Below, piece after piece: positions 49,801 to 57,256 of a stretch of DNA of 64,000 bases. Numbering within the stretch: the stretch's first letter is position 1; every line of letters begins with the position of its first letter. A model generated the notes under the pieces. It made no database searches. It was not told the DNA's origin and was given only the letters and a program-made list of their open reading frames with translations. This DNA comes from Lycocorax pyrrhopterus obiensis (Eukaryota > Chordata > Aves > Passeriformes > Paradisaeidae): contig JACSVZ010000022.1 in NCBI GenBank assembly GCA_014706295.1, forward strand, positions 4,420,830 to 4,484,829, given 5' to 3'. The position numbers and the translations under genes were made by a program.

Positions 49801-52800
49801 CCCAAAGGAACACTCGAGTGGAGCTGCAAGAGGTCGGGGAAGGGCAGAAAGGAAGCTGGGACGGGCTGAGTGAGCTGGGAAAGACGCAGTGTCCAGGGTG
49901 GCCCCAGCAAAGGTCTGAGGCATCCCGAGAGGCAGAGAGAGAGGGGCAGCCTTTGCCTGCCCCTGCGGCAGGAGTCCCGTTCTGGTATGAAAAGCAAAAC
50001 GAGAGATGGAATGAGTGAGTCTTTTTCTCCCTGTTTTGCAGCATGAACGGGACAGGCTGCAGGCAGATAAAGAAGAACTAGAGTGTGAGATAAAACTTCT
50101 GGAGGAATCAGTCACAGCCTCTGAAACCCAGGCAAATACAGCAATAGACAGGAATCACTCCCTTGAACAAGAACTCCAAAATGCACTGTCCATGTTAAAA
50201 ATTAAAAATGAGGAATTGCAAAACCAGGGGAAGAAAATGGAGATTCTTCAGAAAGAAGCAGCAGAGACCAAAGCTTTGCAGGAGCATCTCACTCATGTGA
50301 CTGCCACCCTGTCAGAGAGGGAGGGAGAAATTAAGTTGTACCAAGAGCAGATGAGAATGCTGGAAAAGCAGAAAGAAATGCATAAAACTGCTCTTAATCA
50401 GGTTATTAAGGACATAACAGAGAAGGAACAGAAGACAGAATCCCAACAGGAACAGATACAGGAGCTGGAGAAGCAGCAAGAAAAGCAAAGGATTGTTTTA
50501 AGCAAAATGACCCAAGAGCTGGAAGAGAAGGACCAGGAGAGCACATCCCAGCAAGAACTGATAAGGGAGCTGGAGAAGCAGTTGGAATTGCAGAACTCTA
50601 CTGTCAGCAGGATGAGCAAAGAGCTGGAGGAGAGACACCTGGAGATCAAATTCCAGGAGGAGAAAATAATGATTCTAGAACAGCATGGTGTAGTACAAGT
50701 CAGAAATCTGCTTGTGGATCTTGATGATATGAAAGGAAACCTGAAGGAGAAAAGGTTGGAGCTTCTTTCTCTGACTCAGCAGATTCAAGAACTGGAAAAG
50801 GAGAGAGAAGACGTGAAATCTCTAAACGCTAGCCTTGAACACCTGAGGGCTGCTCTTAAGGACAGAGAGAGTGAGTGTGACACTCAAAGGGAAGAGTTAA
50901 GGCTCTTGCAGCAGCACAAGGAACAGCAAGATCGGCAGCTGGAAGAGCTTCTTGGTAAAGTAGAAATCATGACACTTTCTTTATCTAAAAAAGATCAAGA
51001 GCTTGAGTCACAACAAAAGCAAATGCAGGAAGTTGAAGAAGTCATGGAAATGCAGTTAAGGACTGTGCGTGACCAACTGGAGCAGACCTTAGCAACGTTA
51101 AAAGAAAAAGACAGACTTATGGACATCCAAAAGCAACAAACAAAGAGCTACGAGGAAAAAACAGAAGAACAGATGAATGTCTTGCACAGAGACTTAGAAT
51201 ACTCTAAGACAATACTGAAAGAAAAGGATTTAATGATTGAATCTCAGAAGGAGCTGATTGAGACCTTCCAAAAACAAAAGCAAGACTCTGAACAGCAGAA
51301 GCAAATTCTGCAGCATCTTCAAGTGGAACTAAAGGAAAAAGAGCAGGAAATTTTGTCTCTTAGAAAGCAATGTGAGGCATGCAAGGAAAAGGAGGAAAAG
51401 CATGAAGCTGAGCAAAGAAATTTCCAAGCAACAACACTGACTCTGAAAGAAAAGGAGGAAAAGATTTGTGTTCTCGAGGAGGCCATCACAAAGCTTCAGC
51501 AGCAGAAGGAAGAGACAGCAGTGCAGACTAAAGCCATACTGCATAAACTAGAATATGCTGAATCTTCTCTTGAAGCTAGAGATCAAGAGATAGTGTCTTT
51601 GCAAGACCCTGTCCAGGACCTTCGAGAGCAGAAGGAGGTGGCAGGCAAGCAGGCCAAAAGTCTAGAGCAGGAACTAGAAAAAGTGAGCCAGATGTTGCAG
51701 AAGAACCATTTGGAGTTCCTCAAGCAGACGGAGCAAATGAACACATTCCAGCTTCGTGAAGAAAGCATGAAAGTAGCACTAACATCATGCCAGAAGCAAG
51801 TGACTCTGCTTGAGGAACTGGTGAGGAAGAAAGATGAAGACAATGACGCTCTTAGGCAAAAACTCCAGCACCTCGAAGAAGAACTGAAGACTTTGCAGAA
51901 TCTCCAGCTTAGGCTAACCGAGAAGAATGAAGAGGTTAGACATGACAGAGAGCAAGAGCTCTTGAAAGAAGCCTTCCCTGAGAGAGAAGGAGAGATCAAG
52001 GCTCAAAGTGAGCAAAAGCAGTTAGAACAGGAAATAAGAGGTCTTCGGGAAGATCTCCAGCATGTTCAGCAGACTCTGACAAAGAAGGATAAAGAGATCA
52101 AGTACCAGACAGACAGAATCAAGTATTTAAAGAAGACGCTGATAGAGAGAGAACAAGAGCTTAGGAGGCAGAGTGAACTCCTGAAAGAATTAACATTGGC
52201 TTTGCAATGGAAAGGTGAAGGGGAAACCCTAAAGAAACAAATCCAAAAACTCCAAAAATGGGAGGAAGAGGAAACAGAGAAGAGGAAAATTATCCAGGAG
52301 AGAGACCATCTTTTGCAAAGGCAGAAGGAAATACCCCAACAATTGGAAGCTGAGAGGGAAGCCAATGGCGAAGAGTTGGAGTGTGTGGCTGCTGCTTTGA
52401 ATCAGAGAGAAAGCAGAGAACATGAATGGAGAGAGAACGCTCAAGTCCTGAGTGCTGCCCTTAGCAAGAGTGAAATGGCCAATGGGAATCTGAAGAAAGA
52501 AATAACCATCCTGCAGAGAATGATTTCAGAGAGAGACACAGACCGATTTCATCAACAGGTAGGCGCTGGCATTGATCTTCAGTCCACTGCAACGTCTCTC
52601 AATGATTCCAGTGATGTTTCCCATAAAGAGGTGGGAATCTAGATCCCTGTCAGTGTAGGCCTGCTTGGGCAAAGCAGCCCAGGCTGCAGCAGGCAGCCTT
52701 GTCTGTCTGCCTGGCTCCAGCCAGAGACCATTGACTGCCAGATTGTTTGCTGGCACGCCTGGAACGACTGATACAGCTCTGGAGCTGCTGTTCAAATCAG

Positions 52801-55800
52801 CTCCAGACCAAGAGCTGGGCATGGGGAATTGCTTCTCCCGTGCCCACGCAAGGGGAGGCAACAAATGGGGGTTGGATTTGGTGTGGAAAGGAATGGAGCA
52901 GGTGAGCAGTGATGGACTAAACTGCGCAGAGTTTTGTAGCGAGGGCTGAAGAGCAGCTGCACTGCTGGTGCTTCGAGGATGCTTCCCGAGATGGAGATTT
53001 CTGAGGGACGGCTTTTCCAGCGTGTTAAAATAATGGAATTTCTGTTATTGCCTGGTCAGGTTAAATGCTTAAGTATGCATTCAGGACGTGTTTGTACTGC
53101 CATCCAAAAATCACGAGAGGCAAATTTGTGTGTATTTCTCCAAAGTGAACTGATTCAGGTCCTGCTAGTGGAACAGCTGCAATAGCCTGTGCTGCAGCTT
53201 TGCCAAGCATTTGCCTATATTCTAGTATTTGTTAGTATATTGGCATGTTAAAAGTGTGTACTAAGAAAACACTGTATTTATGCATTATACATTTACTTAT
53301 GACTTGAGAAATATTACTTCCAGCCTGATCAGGATGCTGACAAGTATTGTGATCTGTTGATGAGAAATAAAGAAGTGACAAGGGTAAGAAATGTGAAAAG
53401 AGCAGGAGATTTTAGTTACATCCATGCAGGTCAGGTATGCAAGAGCATTCAATCAGGTAATGCAGTTGTATACACACAGATTGGTTTAGTGCTGATACCA
53501 AGACTACATTTATAGGTGCTCCAAGGAGCAGTTCATGAAGAAAAGCACAAAGGGGGAGTTGGCTCTTGACTAGGTTCAGAGCAGTGCATATGGCCTGATT
53601 GATAACATGGTATTTTCAACAAGCAGTTCTGTATGAGGATGTAACAGGTAAAGAGAATAGAGAACAGAACCATAGTTTTATCACTGCAGAAATACATGCT
53701 TCACCCACATGGTTGCACATGGCTGGTTGTCTAAGGACAGATGTGGGGTTTGGTTTACCCACTGCTTTTCTGATCACACATTGTCCCTCCACTTTCCCAT
53801 GCCCCTAGTCCTGGCCACTCCCTCAGGTTCTCCCTATTGGTTCCTGTACCCCAACTCCACCCATGTACCGCCCCTCAGTCCCTGGGAAAAAGCCCCTGCA
53901 CCTGGGTCAGGAGGTCTCTCTGCTCCTGGGGGTCGCTGGGTCAAGATGTGACCATTAAAGATCCTCTGAAACCCTCATGGGGAGACCCTTCTCGCCTCCT
54001 TTGCTAATCACTGGGTTGCAGAGCTGACAGCTAGCTGGAGCAAGAGTGCGGGGCCATCCAGAATGGACTACAGGAGGGCAGAGAATGGTTGCCCTGCCCT
54101 AAGAAGTCCCTGCTGAGCTCCCAGGGAAGCCTGCAGCTGCTAAACCAAACCTCGTGACTGCAACAGACAGAGAGTAGAACTGTAGGTAAGAGAATTTACA
54201 GTGATGGTCAAAGAAAATGACCAAGGATGGTAAGTAACTTCCCTAAGAGGAAGATGTAAATGTGCAAGTCTTCACAACTGACAAGAAATGGCTGAGAGAG
54301 AGGGAGGTGGAGACACTACAGAGCTTTGTAAAACCATGAAGTGGCTGGATAGGAAATCAATGCTTCCAGTCTCTCAAAACCAGAATGGGGAACACTGAAC
54401 AAAACTAGCAGGAAGCAGATCCAGAACAAACTACTCAATTCTCCAAGGGGAGCTGGAGGAGGGCCCCTAGAGAGAGGGTGTGTTGTTTTGGCCTGTGGAC
54501 AAGGAGGAGAAGAAGGACCATAGCACCATCCATTCCTGTTTTGGTCACTATCCCTGATGTATTGATTGTAACACCCTTCTAACCTTTATGTAGCACCAGC
54601 TCATGGAATCTCTTCTCTGCATGCCCAGCAGGCTGTTGCTGAAGGGGAGCAGCTGTCATGGCTCTCAGAGAAGAGACTCATGTTGCAGAGCCTGGAATGT
54701 CTGCAGCGAGCAGTTGCAAGGCTGGAAGATGAAAAGGTGGAGCTCAAGCAACAAAACACTGAACTCAGGGGGACTCTCGAGCAGGTAAAGTGGGCTTTTG
54801 CTGCTTCTGCAAAGCCTCAGGCTCCTCTGGAACATGACACATGTGCCCAGGCAGCGCTTTGGAGTCCTCTGCTTGTTTCCTTGCCTCTCCCTGTCCCTGC
54901 TGTGGGCCCACCCTTTTGTTTGTTCTCTCTGTTGTGGCAGCCCAGGGCTTCCACAAAGGCACCTTCACTCCGCTGCCTCCCTCCCTGGCCCCGTGTCCCA
55001 GACACACACTGGCCTCTCTTGCACAGCCTCCAGCAAGAGCTCTTTGCCCCCAGTGTCGTCTGGGTCAATTGAGGGTCTCTGAGCAGAGATCTCCTTGCCT
55101 TGATGTCCAGAGGTCCTTTTGCCCCATGTTTGCTGACAGGTTTCTGTGACCCTTTCTCCCATCCAACGTGCAGGTGGAACACGAACGGAGGAGACTGAAG
55201 AGATGTTTTAGGGGTCGGTTACTCCCAGATACCTGTGGATTTTCTCTCTCTGAGTCTGAGCAGCACAAGTTGCCCACTTCTAGACAGGTGAGAACAGCGT
55301 TTTCCTTGGTGCGAGGAGGCTTTGGTCATACAGAAGAATGATGGGAAATCTCAGTGGCAGCAGCCCTCCAGTAGAGACCTAATAGAAGTCGAATATCGCC
55401 CGTGGCCATGACCAAACAGACTAAAAAACCATCCTTTCATTTTCTTCACAGGAGGAGTCTCATGCTCACTGCAGTCAGCGCTTAGCTGAGTTACAGAACC
55501 AGGTGAGAAGTAGGAAAACTCATCAAAGGCTGCTGTGGCTGTACTAATGGGCACAACTGTGCCTGCTGCTACAGCCTGAGTTGTGCTTGGCTGTCAGGAA
55601 GTGAGTACAGCAGGTATTGTCAGTCATGCACCTGTTGGCAACAACCAAACAACATCCTTTGCCTTGGTCTTATCTCTGACTTGTCTAAAGATCAGGCAGT
55701 TGGGGAGAGGGATGGCATGAAATTCAGAACACTGGAAGTCACCTGAAAATATCAGAATCATAGAATTGTAAAATGCTTAAGGTTGGAAAAGCCCCCTGAG

Positions 55801-56799
55801 ATCATCTAGTCCAACTATTAAGCCAGCATTGTCGGTCCCAACGCTAAACCATGATCTGAAGCCCCACAACTACTTGTTTTCTGAACCCTTCCCTGGGCAG
55901 TCTGGGCCAGGATGTTCTCCTTTGTTGCGTTTCCATTTTCCCTTGACTCCGTAACAGTGGAGCTTGCATCTTAGCAGAGATCCAGGGATCTGAGGCAATG
56001 CTAGAGGCTTATTATTCCACTGGGCTTTGTTGCCCACATTGTGCTCTGCTCCTGCGTGGACTGCTCTAAAGTTTGAGAGAGGGAAAGTTTGCTCCCTGTC
56101 CCTCAGCTGCCTGTCCAGGAGCTCAAGTAGAAGAGTCCTCCAGTACCCTGAGGAAGCAGCAGCCCTCCTGCTGAGGCACAGCCCGTGGAGAAAGGGGTCA
56201 GTGTCCCGAATGTGTGCTTTGGAAATCAGAGTTGGGTTCCTAAATCCTGTCGGAACTCTCTCTACTAGACCTGTGGTGGCTGAGGGTTGTATGAGGGAAG
56301 GGTTTGCCAGCCATGAACTGGACTTGTTGATCATCTGAGCTCTGTTCAGGGGCGGTGTGGGAGCCTGTTCCTTTCCCCTTCCCCAAGGGCAGAGTGTTGG
56401 TGAGGGCTGGAGTTGGAGGCTGTGTCTGCCCCGACAGCCGGTACCGTGGGGCTGCGGATGCTCCTGCCAGCGTGGGCTTGTCTGAGCCGGGCCTTGTGCC
56501 TCTTTCAGGTGTCCCTGCTGCAGTCACAGCTGGCCCGAGACCAACAGCACCGGCAGAACTACATTGAAAGGTGTGCAAGGACCAGCCAGGAGCTGTCAGA
56601 CCTTCACCAGGAGCTGTCCTGCTCCTTTGCAGCTGTGCTCAAGGAGCCCAAAGCTGCTGTTCTGGAAGCAGAGACTCAGAAGCTGGATCGGTCTCTGAGC
56701 CTTAACTCTGCACTGGCATCCCTGGGCCATCAGTCTCTGGAGAAACATCCCAAGTATCCAAGAGCCAGACCTGCCAGAAGTGATGATGACCTGAGGTAA
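28515..56799 (+). CDS. CEP250: CEP250 (C-Nap1), centrosomal linker coiled-coil protein, 31 exons
   Basis: C-Nap1 sits at the proximal ends of centrioles, anchors rootletin fibres that hold the two centrosomes together, and is released when NEK2 phosphorylates it before mitosis. I placed 31 coding exons from an ATG in strong Kozak context (GCCATGG) to TAA at 56797; all phases agree. They total 7233 nt (2410 residues), or 2430 residues with a candidate 60 bp exon; human has about 2440. The N-terminal segment (AEVN...LREH, EDV.KLTVDW.RAR, LLSLWR.VVTFRRHFLEMK.ATDR) and the C-terminal segment (VLEAET..LD) match C-Nap1 as I remember it. Nearly the whole protein is heptad coiled coil. The gene follows GDF5 on the opposite strand, as in human. 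Individual exons are listed separately. Confidence 0.96.
29243..29299 (+). CDS. CEP250: CEP250 exon 2
   Basis: 19 codons, phase 0 to phase 0, acceptor TTCAG, donor GTGAGT. The peptide VLQYQTWCRELEQQ matches the VLQYRSWCQELE segment of human C-Nap1. Confidence 0.9.
30003..30085 (+). CDS. CEP250: CEP250 exon 3
   Basis: 83 nt, phase 0 in, phase 2 out, donor GTACAA (weak but acceptable). It ends in the conserved VEEEQQR stretch, with the Arg codon completed by exon 4. Confidence 0.85.
30268..30339 (+). mobile_element. Possible CR1 LINE 3' end in CEP250 intron 3
   Basis: GGTCCCTTTCCAGCCTAAATT followed by ATTCTGTGGTTC resembles a diverged plus-strand CR1 3' terminus. Short, so uncertain. Confidence 0.5.
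30652..30817 (+). CDS. CEP250: CEP250 exon 4
   Basis: 166 nt, phase 2 in, phase 0 out, acceptor TTTCCAAG, donor GTGAGG. It contains CENLAEVNTLL and EDVGKLTVDWMRAREEL, one of the most conserved parts of the C-Nap1 N terminus. Confidence 0.95.
31504..31610 (+). CDS. CEP250: CEP250 exon 5
   Basis: 107 nt, phase 0 in, phase 2 out, donor GTGAGT. It encodes RLLSLWRQVVTFRRHFLEMK, the strongly conserved motif shared by C-Nap1 and rootletin-type proteins, followed by TATDR. Confidence 0.96.
32874..33101 (+). CDS. CEP250: CEP250 exon 6
   Basis: 228 nt, phase 2 to phase 2, acceptor CTTCAG, donor GTAAAG. It contains DLSELKAEQMRLSGSIL, matching the human DLMELKAEHVRLSGSLL segment. It follows the largest N-terminal intron (1.26 kb). 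Confidence 0.93.
33688..33784 (+). CDS. CEP250: CEP250 exon 7
   Basis: 97 nt, phase 2 to phase 0, acceptor TTCTCAG, donor GTATGT. It encodes ELSALLVQSQKQNEEKEK followed by the DTVEIL helix, a close match to human C-Nap1. Confidence 0.94.
34265..34363 (+). CDS. CEP250: CEP250 exon 8
   Basis: 33 codons, phase 0 to phase 0, acceptor TTCTCAG, donor GTGAGT. It contains SAKEENLFLQKLIKNIT, aligned with the human NAQEEKLSLQQVIKDIT segment. Confidence 0.92.
35117..35278 (+). CDS. CEP250: CEP250 exon 9
   Basis: 54 codons, phase 0 to phase 0, acceptor TTTCAG, donor GTGAGA. It is a non-helical, acidic and Ser-rich linker (DDSDSMVS ... SSQHADSGD) followed by a short helix, in the place of the human D/S-rich linker before the main coiled coil. 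Confidence 0.88.
35586..35764 (+). CDS. CEP250: CEP250 exon 10
   Basis: 179 nt, phase 0 to phase 2, acceptor CCTGCAG, donor GTGAGC. Coiled coil rich in Gln and Glu (LLQQQRHQEEK). Confidence 0.92.
36218..36400 (+). CDS. CEP250: CEP250 exon 11
   Basis: 183 nt, phase 2 to phase 2, acceptor TCTGCAG, donor GTGAGT. Contains EREASCLRQSNAELQLKEEA, aligned with the human EQEAWRLRRVNVELQLQGDS segment. Confidence 0.93.
36530..36674 (+). CDS. CEP250: CEP250 exon 12
   Basis: 145 nt, phase 2 to phase 0, acceptor CTCGCAG, donor GTATGG. Continuous coiled coil (KDLAALEENHSLLQSELVVK). Confidence 0.92.
36955..37101 (+). CDS. CEP250: CEP250 exon 13
   Basis: 49 codons, phase 0 to phase 0, acceptor CTCCAG, donor GTGAGC. 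Contains AEQSVAELTGAQNKL and INEALALDKVQLN, very close to the human AEQSIAELSSSENTL and LNEALALDKVGLN. Confidence 0.96.
37291..37521 (+). CDS. CEP250: CEP250 exon 14
   Basis: 77 codons, phase 0 to phase 0, acceptor CTGTAG, donor GTGAGA. Glu- and Lys-rich coiled coil ending AETQEKFRQ. The following intron 14 carries a CR1 fragment. Confidence 0.93.
37919..38180 (+). mobile_element. CR1 LINE fragment in CEP250 intron 14
   Basis: Plus-strand CR1 text from the end of the reverse transcriptase ORF (GTTGGAGCGTGTCCAGAGAA, LRELGV, LEKRRL-type frame) up to GGGAGGTTTGGATTGG. It lacks the 3' end, so it is truncated on both sides. Confidence 0.85.
38962..39155 (+). CDS. CEP250: CEP250 exon 15
   Basis: 194 nt, phase 0 to phase 2, acceptor TTCCAG, donor GTAAAG. 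Contains REKELLGREKAALEGRLAAM, aligned with the human QEKEALVREKAALEVRLQAV. Confidence 0.95.
39514..39641 (+). CDS. CEP250: CEP250 exon 16
   Basis: 128 nt, phase 2 to phase 1, acceptor CTGTAG, donor GTGAGA. Contains SAKESLESSLFAAQQQ and TVTQAKEAIQ, near-identical to mammalian C-Nap1. Confidence 0.96.
39833..40002 (+). CDS. CEP250: CEP250 exon 17
   Basis: 170 nt, phase 1 to phase 0, acceptor TTTGCAG, donor GTAGGC. Begins GEVKCLQRELEAER, matching human GEVRCLKLELDTER. Confidence 0.93.
40495..40562 (+). mobile_element. CR1 LINE 3' end in CEP250 intron 17
   Basis: Plus-strand CR1 3' terminus: TGGTTGGACTCAATGCTTGT, AAGGTCTTTCCCAAC, then ATGATTCTGTGATTCT. Only the last 70 bp or so remain. Confidence 0.75.
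40737..40916 (+). CDS. CEP250: CEP250 exon 18
   Basis: 60 codons, phase 0 to phase 0, acceptor TTCTCAG, donor GTAATG. Highly charged coiled coil (EKEKAEREQEHEK, TLQTQREEERTRFE). Confidence 0.93.
41525..41659 (+). CDS. CEP250: CEP250 exon 19
   Basis: 45 codons, phase 0 to phase 0, acceptor GTGCAG, donor GTAAGT. SETLLQTQGQL aligns with human LETLLQTQKEL. Confidence 0.94.
41936..42079 (+). CDS. CEP250: CEP250 exon 20
   Basis: 48 codons, phase 0 to phase 0, acceptor TTGCCAG, donor GTGAGT. Contains LQAELQEARSEIQ and KEELRGIREEMHLLLEQREA, a clean heptad segment. Confidence 0.93.
42537..42817 (+). CDS. CEP250: CEP250 exon 21
   Basis: 281 nt, phase 0 to phase 2, acceptor CTGGAG (poor pyrimidine context), donor GTAAAT. 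Continuous coiled coil ending LDALEKEKAR. The 3.1 kb intron after it holds a long antisense CR1. Confidence 0.9.
43237..45880 (-). mobile_element. Long CR1 LINE copy in CEP250 intron 21, antisense to the gene
   Basis: About 2.6 kb of CR1 ORF2 on the minus strand. The 3' end is at 43237 (AGAATCACAGAATGTG on plus). Moving right there is the ORF2 C terminus (FINDLDEAVD, EKDLGVLVDKKL, LLEQVQQR, ERLRELGLLSLE), reverse transcriptase fragments around 44167-44707 (VYLDFSKASDTVSH; WKEANVILVFKKG), the linker at 44849-45310 (RRWKQAQATW, RKAKAHLELN) and endonuclease-domain remnants to about 45880 (LGVDDERVQS, DFRRANFSLS). Frames are broken by several stops and shifts, so it cannot be active. It is the longest CR1 in the window. 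Confidence 0.9.
45909..46068 (+). CDS. CEP250: CEP250 exon 22
   Basis: 160 nt, phase 2 to phase 0, acceptor CTCTGCAG only about 30 bp after the truncated 5' end of the intronic CR1, donor GTAATC. Coiled coil LTLSLEEKDLSLRTLEEKNL aligned with the human LTLSLMEKEQRLLVLQEADS. Confidence 0.93.
46645..46957 (+). CDS. CEP250: CEP250 exon 23 (ends at a GC donor)
   Basis: 313 nt, phase 0 to phase 1, acceptor CTTCCAG. The coiled coil (ATREKQLLQELEESRAGERS) runs into a conserved helix ending in a Ser/Gly linker. The 3' border fits CAG|GCAAGT, a GC donor with otherwise perfect consensus. It gives the phase 1 needed by exon 24; no GT donor nearby does so without disrupting the protein. Confidence 0.85.
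47359..47483 (+). CDS. CEP250: CEP250 exon 24
   Basis: 125 nt, phase 1 to phase 0, acceptor CTTTTCAG, donor GTAATG. Starts in a non-helical linker and re-enters helix at VDRVAAALQDLRQHL, aligned with human AEAVASALHKLHQDL. Confidence 0.92.
47730..47850 (+). CDS. CEP250: CEP250 exon 25
   Basis: 121 nt, phase 0 to phase 1, acceptor CTTCCAG, donor GTACAG. Coiled coil KIQALELELGMGQAQRDNL. Confidence 0.9.
48468..48622 (+). CDS. CEP250: CEP250 exon 26
   Basis: 155 nt, phase 1 to phase 0, acceptor GCTGCAG, donor GTGAGA. Contains an in-frame near-duplication (KKEAIALKEEAVTLRQEVAS), where a 7-8 residue helix segment repeats. Intron 26 after it carries an LTR-like block. Confidence 0.9.
48740..49390 (-). 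mobile_element. LTR-like block in CEP250 intron 26, minus orientation
   Basis: On the minus strand a good TATA box (GGGTATAAAAATG, reverse of 48882-48894) is followed about 70 bp later by AATAAAAG (AATAAA at 48817-48812), the usual LTR layout. Reverse CCAAT boxes lie upstream near 49083. A GCAGGTGCAAG motif near 49130 recurs in the LTR-like block at 59193-59439. The ends were not resolved. Confidence 0.5.
50042..52558 (+). CDS. CEP250: CEP250 exon 27, giant coiled-coil exon
   Basis: 2517 nt (839 codons), phase 0 to phase 0, acceptor TTTTGCAG, donor GTAGGC. It encodes uninterrupted coiled coil, about a third of the protein, starting HERDRLQADKEELE and ending SERDTDRFHQQ. The N-terminal part has an exact 35-residue (five-heptad) repeat with starts at 50315, 50420, 50525 and 50630 and a QEQIQELEKQ core; later copies drift to 38-42 residues. 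Human CEP250 has a matching large exon. It is more A-rich than its GC-rich neighbours because of its Lys/Glu/Gln content. No stops or shifts. The frame stays open 84 nt past the donor, but homology and phase favour splicing. Confidence 0.97.
53324..53383 (+). CDS. CEP250: Candidate small CEP250 exon (20 codons)
   Basis: 60 nt flanked by CTTCCAG and GTAAGA, open in phase 0 on both sides, exactly the phase needed between exons 27 and 28. The peptide PDQDADKYCDLLMRNKEVTR is charged and helix-compatible. Mammals have additional residues at this point of the protein that would otherwise be missing. The pyrimidine tract is weak, so this may be a chance hit. Confidence 0.42.
53700..54180 (+). mobile_element. 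LTR-like fragment in the CEP250 intron before exon 28
   Basis: It has a U3-like pyrimidine-rich part with ATTGG near 53833, ATTAAA at 53954-53959, and then GAGACCCTTCTCGCCTCCTT, which resembles AAAGGCCCTTCTTGCCTCCT after the GATAAA signal of the provirus LTR at 59440-59875. This suggests a solo LTR or fragment of a related class II family. The limits are approximate. Confidence 0.45.
54632..54784 (+). CDS. CEP250: CEP250 exon 28
   Basis: 51 codons, phase 0 to phase 0, donor GTAAAG. Contains LECLQRAVARLEDEKVELKQ, aligned with human LEHLQQAVARLEIDRSRLQR. The acceptor is a tandem CAGCAG (54626-54631), so an extra Gln codon may be included in some transcripts. Confidence 0.93.
55174..55287 (+). 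CDS. CEP250: CEP250 exon 29
   Basis: 38 codons, phase 0 to phase 0, acceptor GTGCAG, donor GTGAGA. Begins VEHERRRLKR, matching human VERERRKLKR, then becomes a less conserved non-helical linker. Confidence 0.92.
55452..55502 (+). CDS. CEP250: CEP250 exon 30
   Basis: 17 codons, phase 0 to phase 0, acceptor CTTCACAG, donor GTGAGA. Peptide CSQRLAELQNQ corresponds to human CVAELQKE. Confidence 0.88.
55752..55912 (-). mobile_element. CR1 LINE 3' fragment in CEP250 intron 30
   Basis: The plus strand reads TCAGAATCATAGAATTGTAA, GGTTGGAAAAGCCCCCTGAG, ATCATCTAGTCCAACTATTA and then degrades. A minus-strand, 5'-truncated copy. Confidence 0.82.
56509..56799 (+). CDS. CEP250: CEP250 exon 31 (last coding exon)
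   Basis: 96 codons plus TAA, phase 0 in, acceptor CTTTCAG. Contains VSLLQSQLARDQQHRQNYIE and AAVLEAETQKLDRSLS, aligned with the human C terminus (VVLLQAQLTLERKQKQDYIT; ATVLEAETRRLDESLT). The tail after it is Ser/Pro/Arg-rich and unstructured, ending DDDLR. CTGAGGTAAC at the end could also be read as a donor, but the length fits the human terminus. Confidence 0.93.
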   Translation: MSLLQSQLARDQQHRQNYIERCARTSQELSDLHQELSCSFAAVLKEPKAAVLEAETQKLDRSLSLNSALASLGHQSLEKHPKYPRARPARSDDDLR

Positions 56800-57140
56800 C
56801 AGCACCTCTGGTCTCCGTTTGAATGGAAGGATTTCTGCTAAGACAAAGAGCTCATGGATGTGAGAAATGGGATCAACTACTCAGGGCAGGGCTACTCTCT
56901 GCCTTTTACATCTGTTCGTCTCACATTCAGCTGGTGTTGTCAAACCTCACCTTATGTTGAGGATTAGGATCTATGAAGCATTATTTCATGAAGCAGATGA
57001 TCTCTGGGGACAAACTGTGAGAACAAAGACATAGGTAAGGAGAGAGAATGATGAAGAAGAGAAGGAAGCCCAAACAAGAAATTAATAATCCCTGAACAGT
57101 AAGACTTGTGGGTGACATCTGTCCGAGGGCAGCTACTCAA

Positions 57141-57146
57141 AATAAA
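57141..57146 (+). terminator. CEP250: CEP250 polyadenylation signal (proximal)
   Basis: AATAAA about 340 bp past the CEP250 stop codon. Confidence 0.55.
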
Positions 57147-57250
57147 AGGACACAAAGATTGTGCTACAAACAATTAAAGTAACTTAACAGTGTTTGTGGT
57201 GTTTGCATTTGCAAGCATCTCCTAGGGACAGACATTTAAAATTTTTTTTT

Positions 57251-57256
57251 AATAAA
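57251..57256 (+). terminator. CEP250: CEP250 polyadenylation signal (distal)
   Basis: A second AATAAA, 110 bp further on, following a T9 run and followed by a CTTTTTT run that could serve as the downstream U-rich element. Confidence 0.5.

Noticed and set aside
52559..52642. Read-through of CEP250 exon 27 past its donor for 28 more codons
   Set aside because: It would lose the conserved C-terminal exons 28-31, which match C-Nap1 well; a retained-intron isoform is possible but unsupported.
56794..56799. CTGAG|GTAAC as a splice donor that would extend CEP250 past 56799
   Set aside because: The C terminus already matches human length, and polyadenylation signals follow within 340-460 bp.
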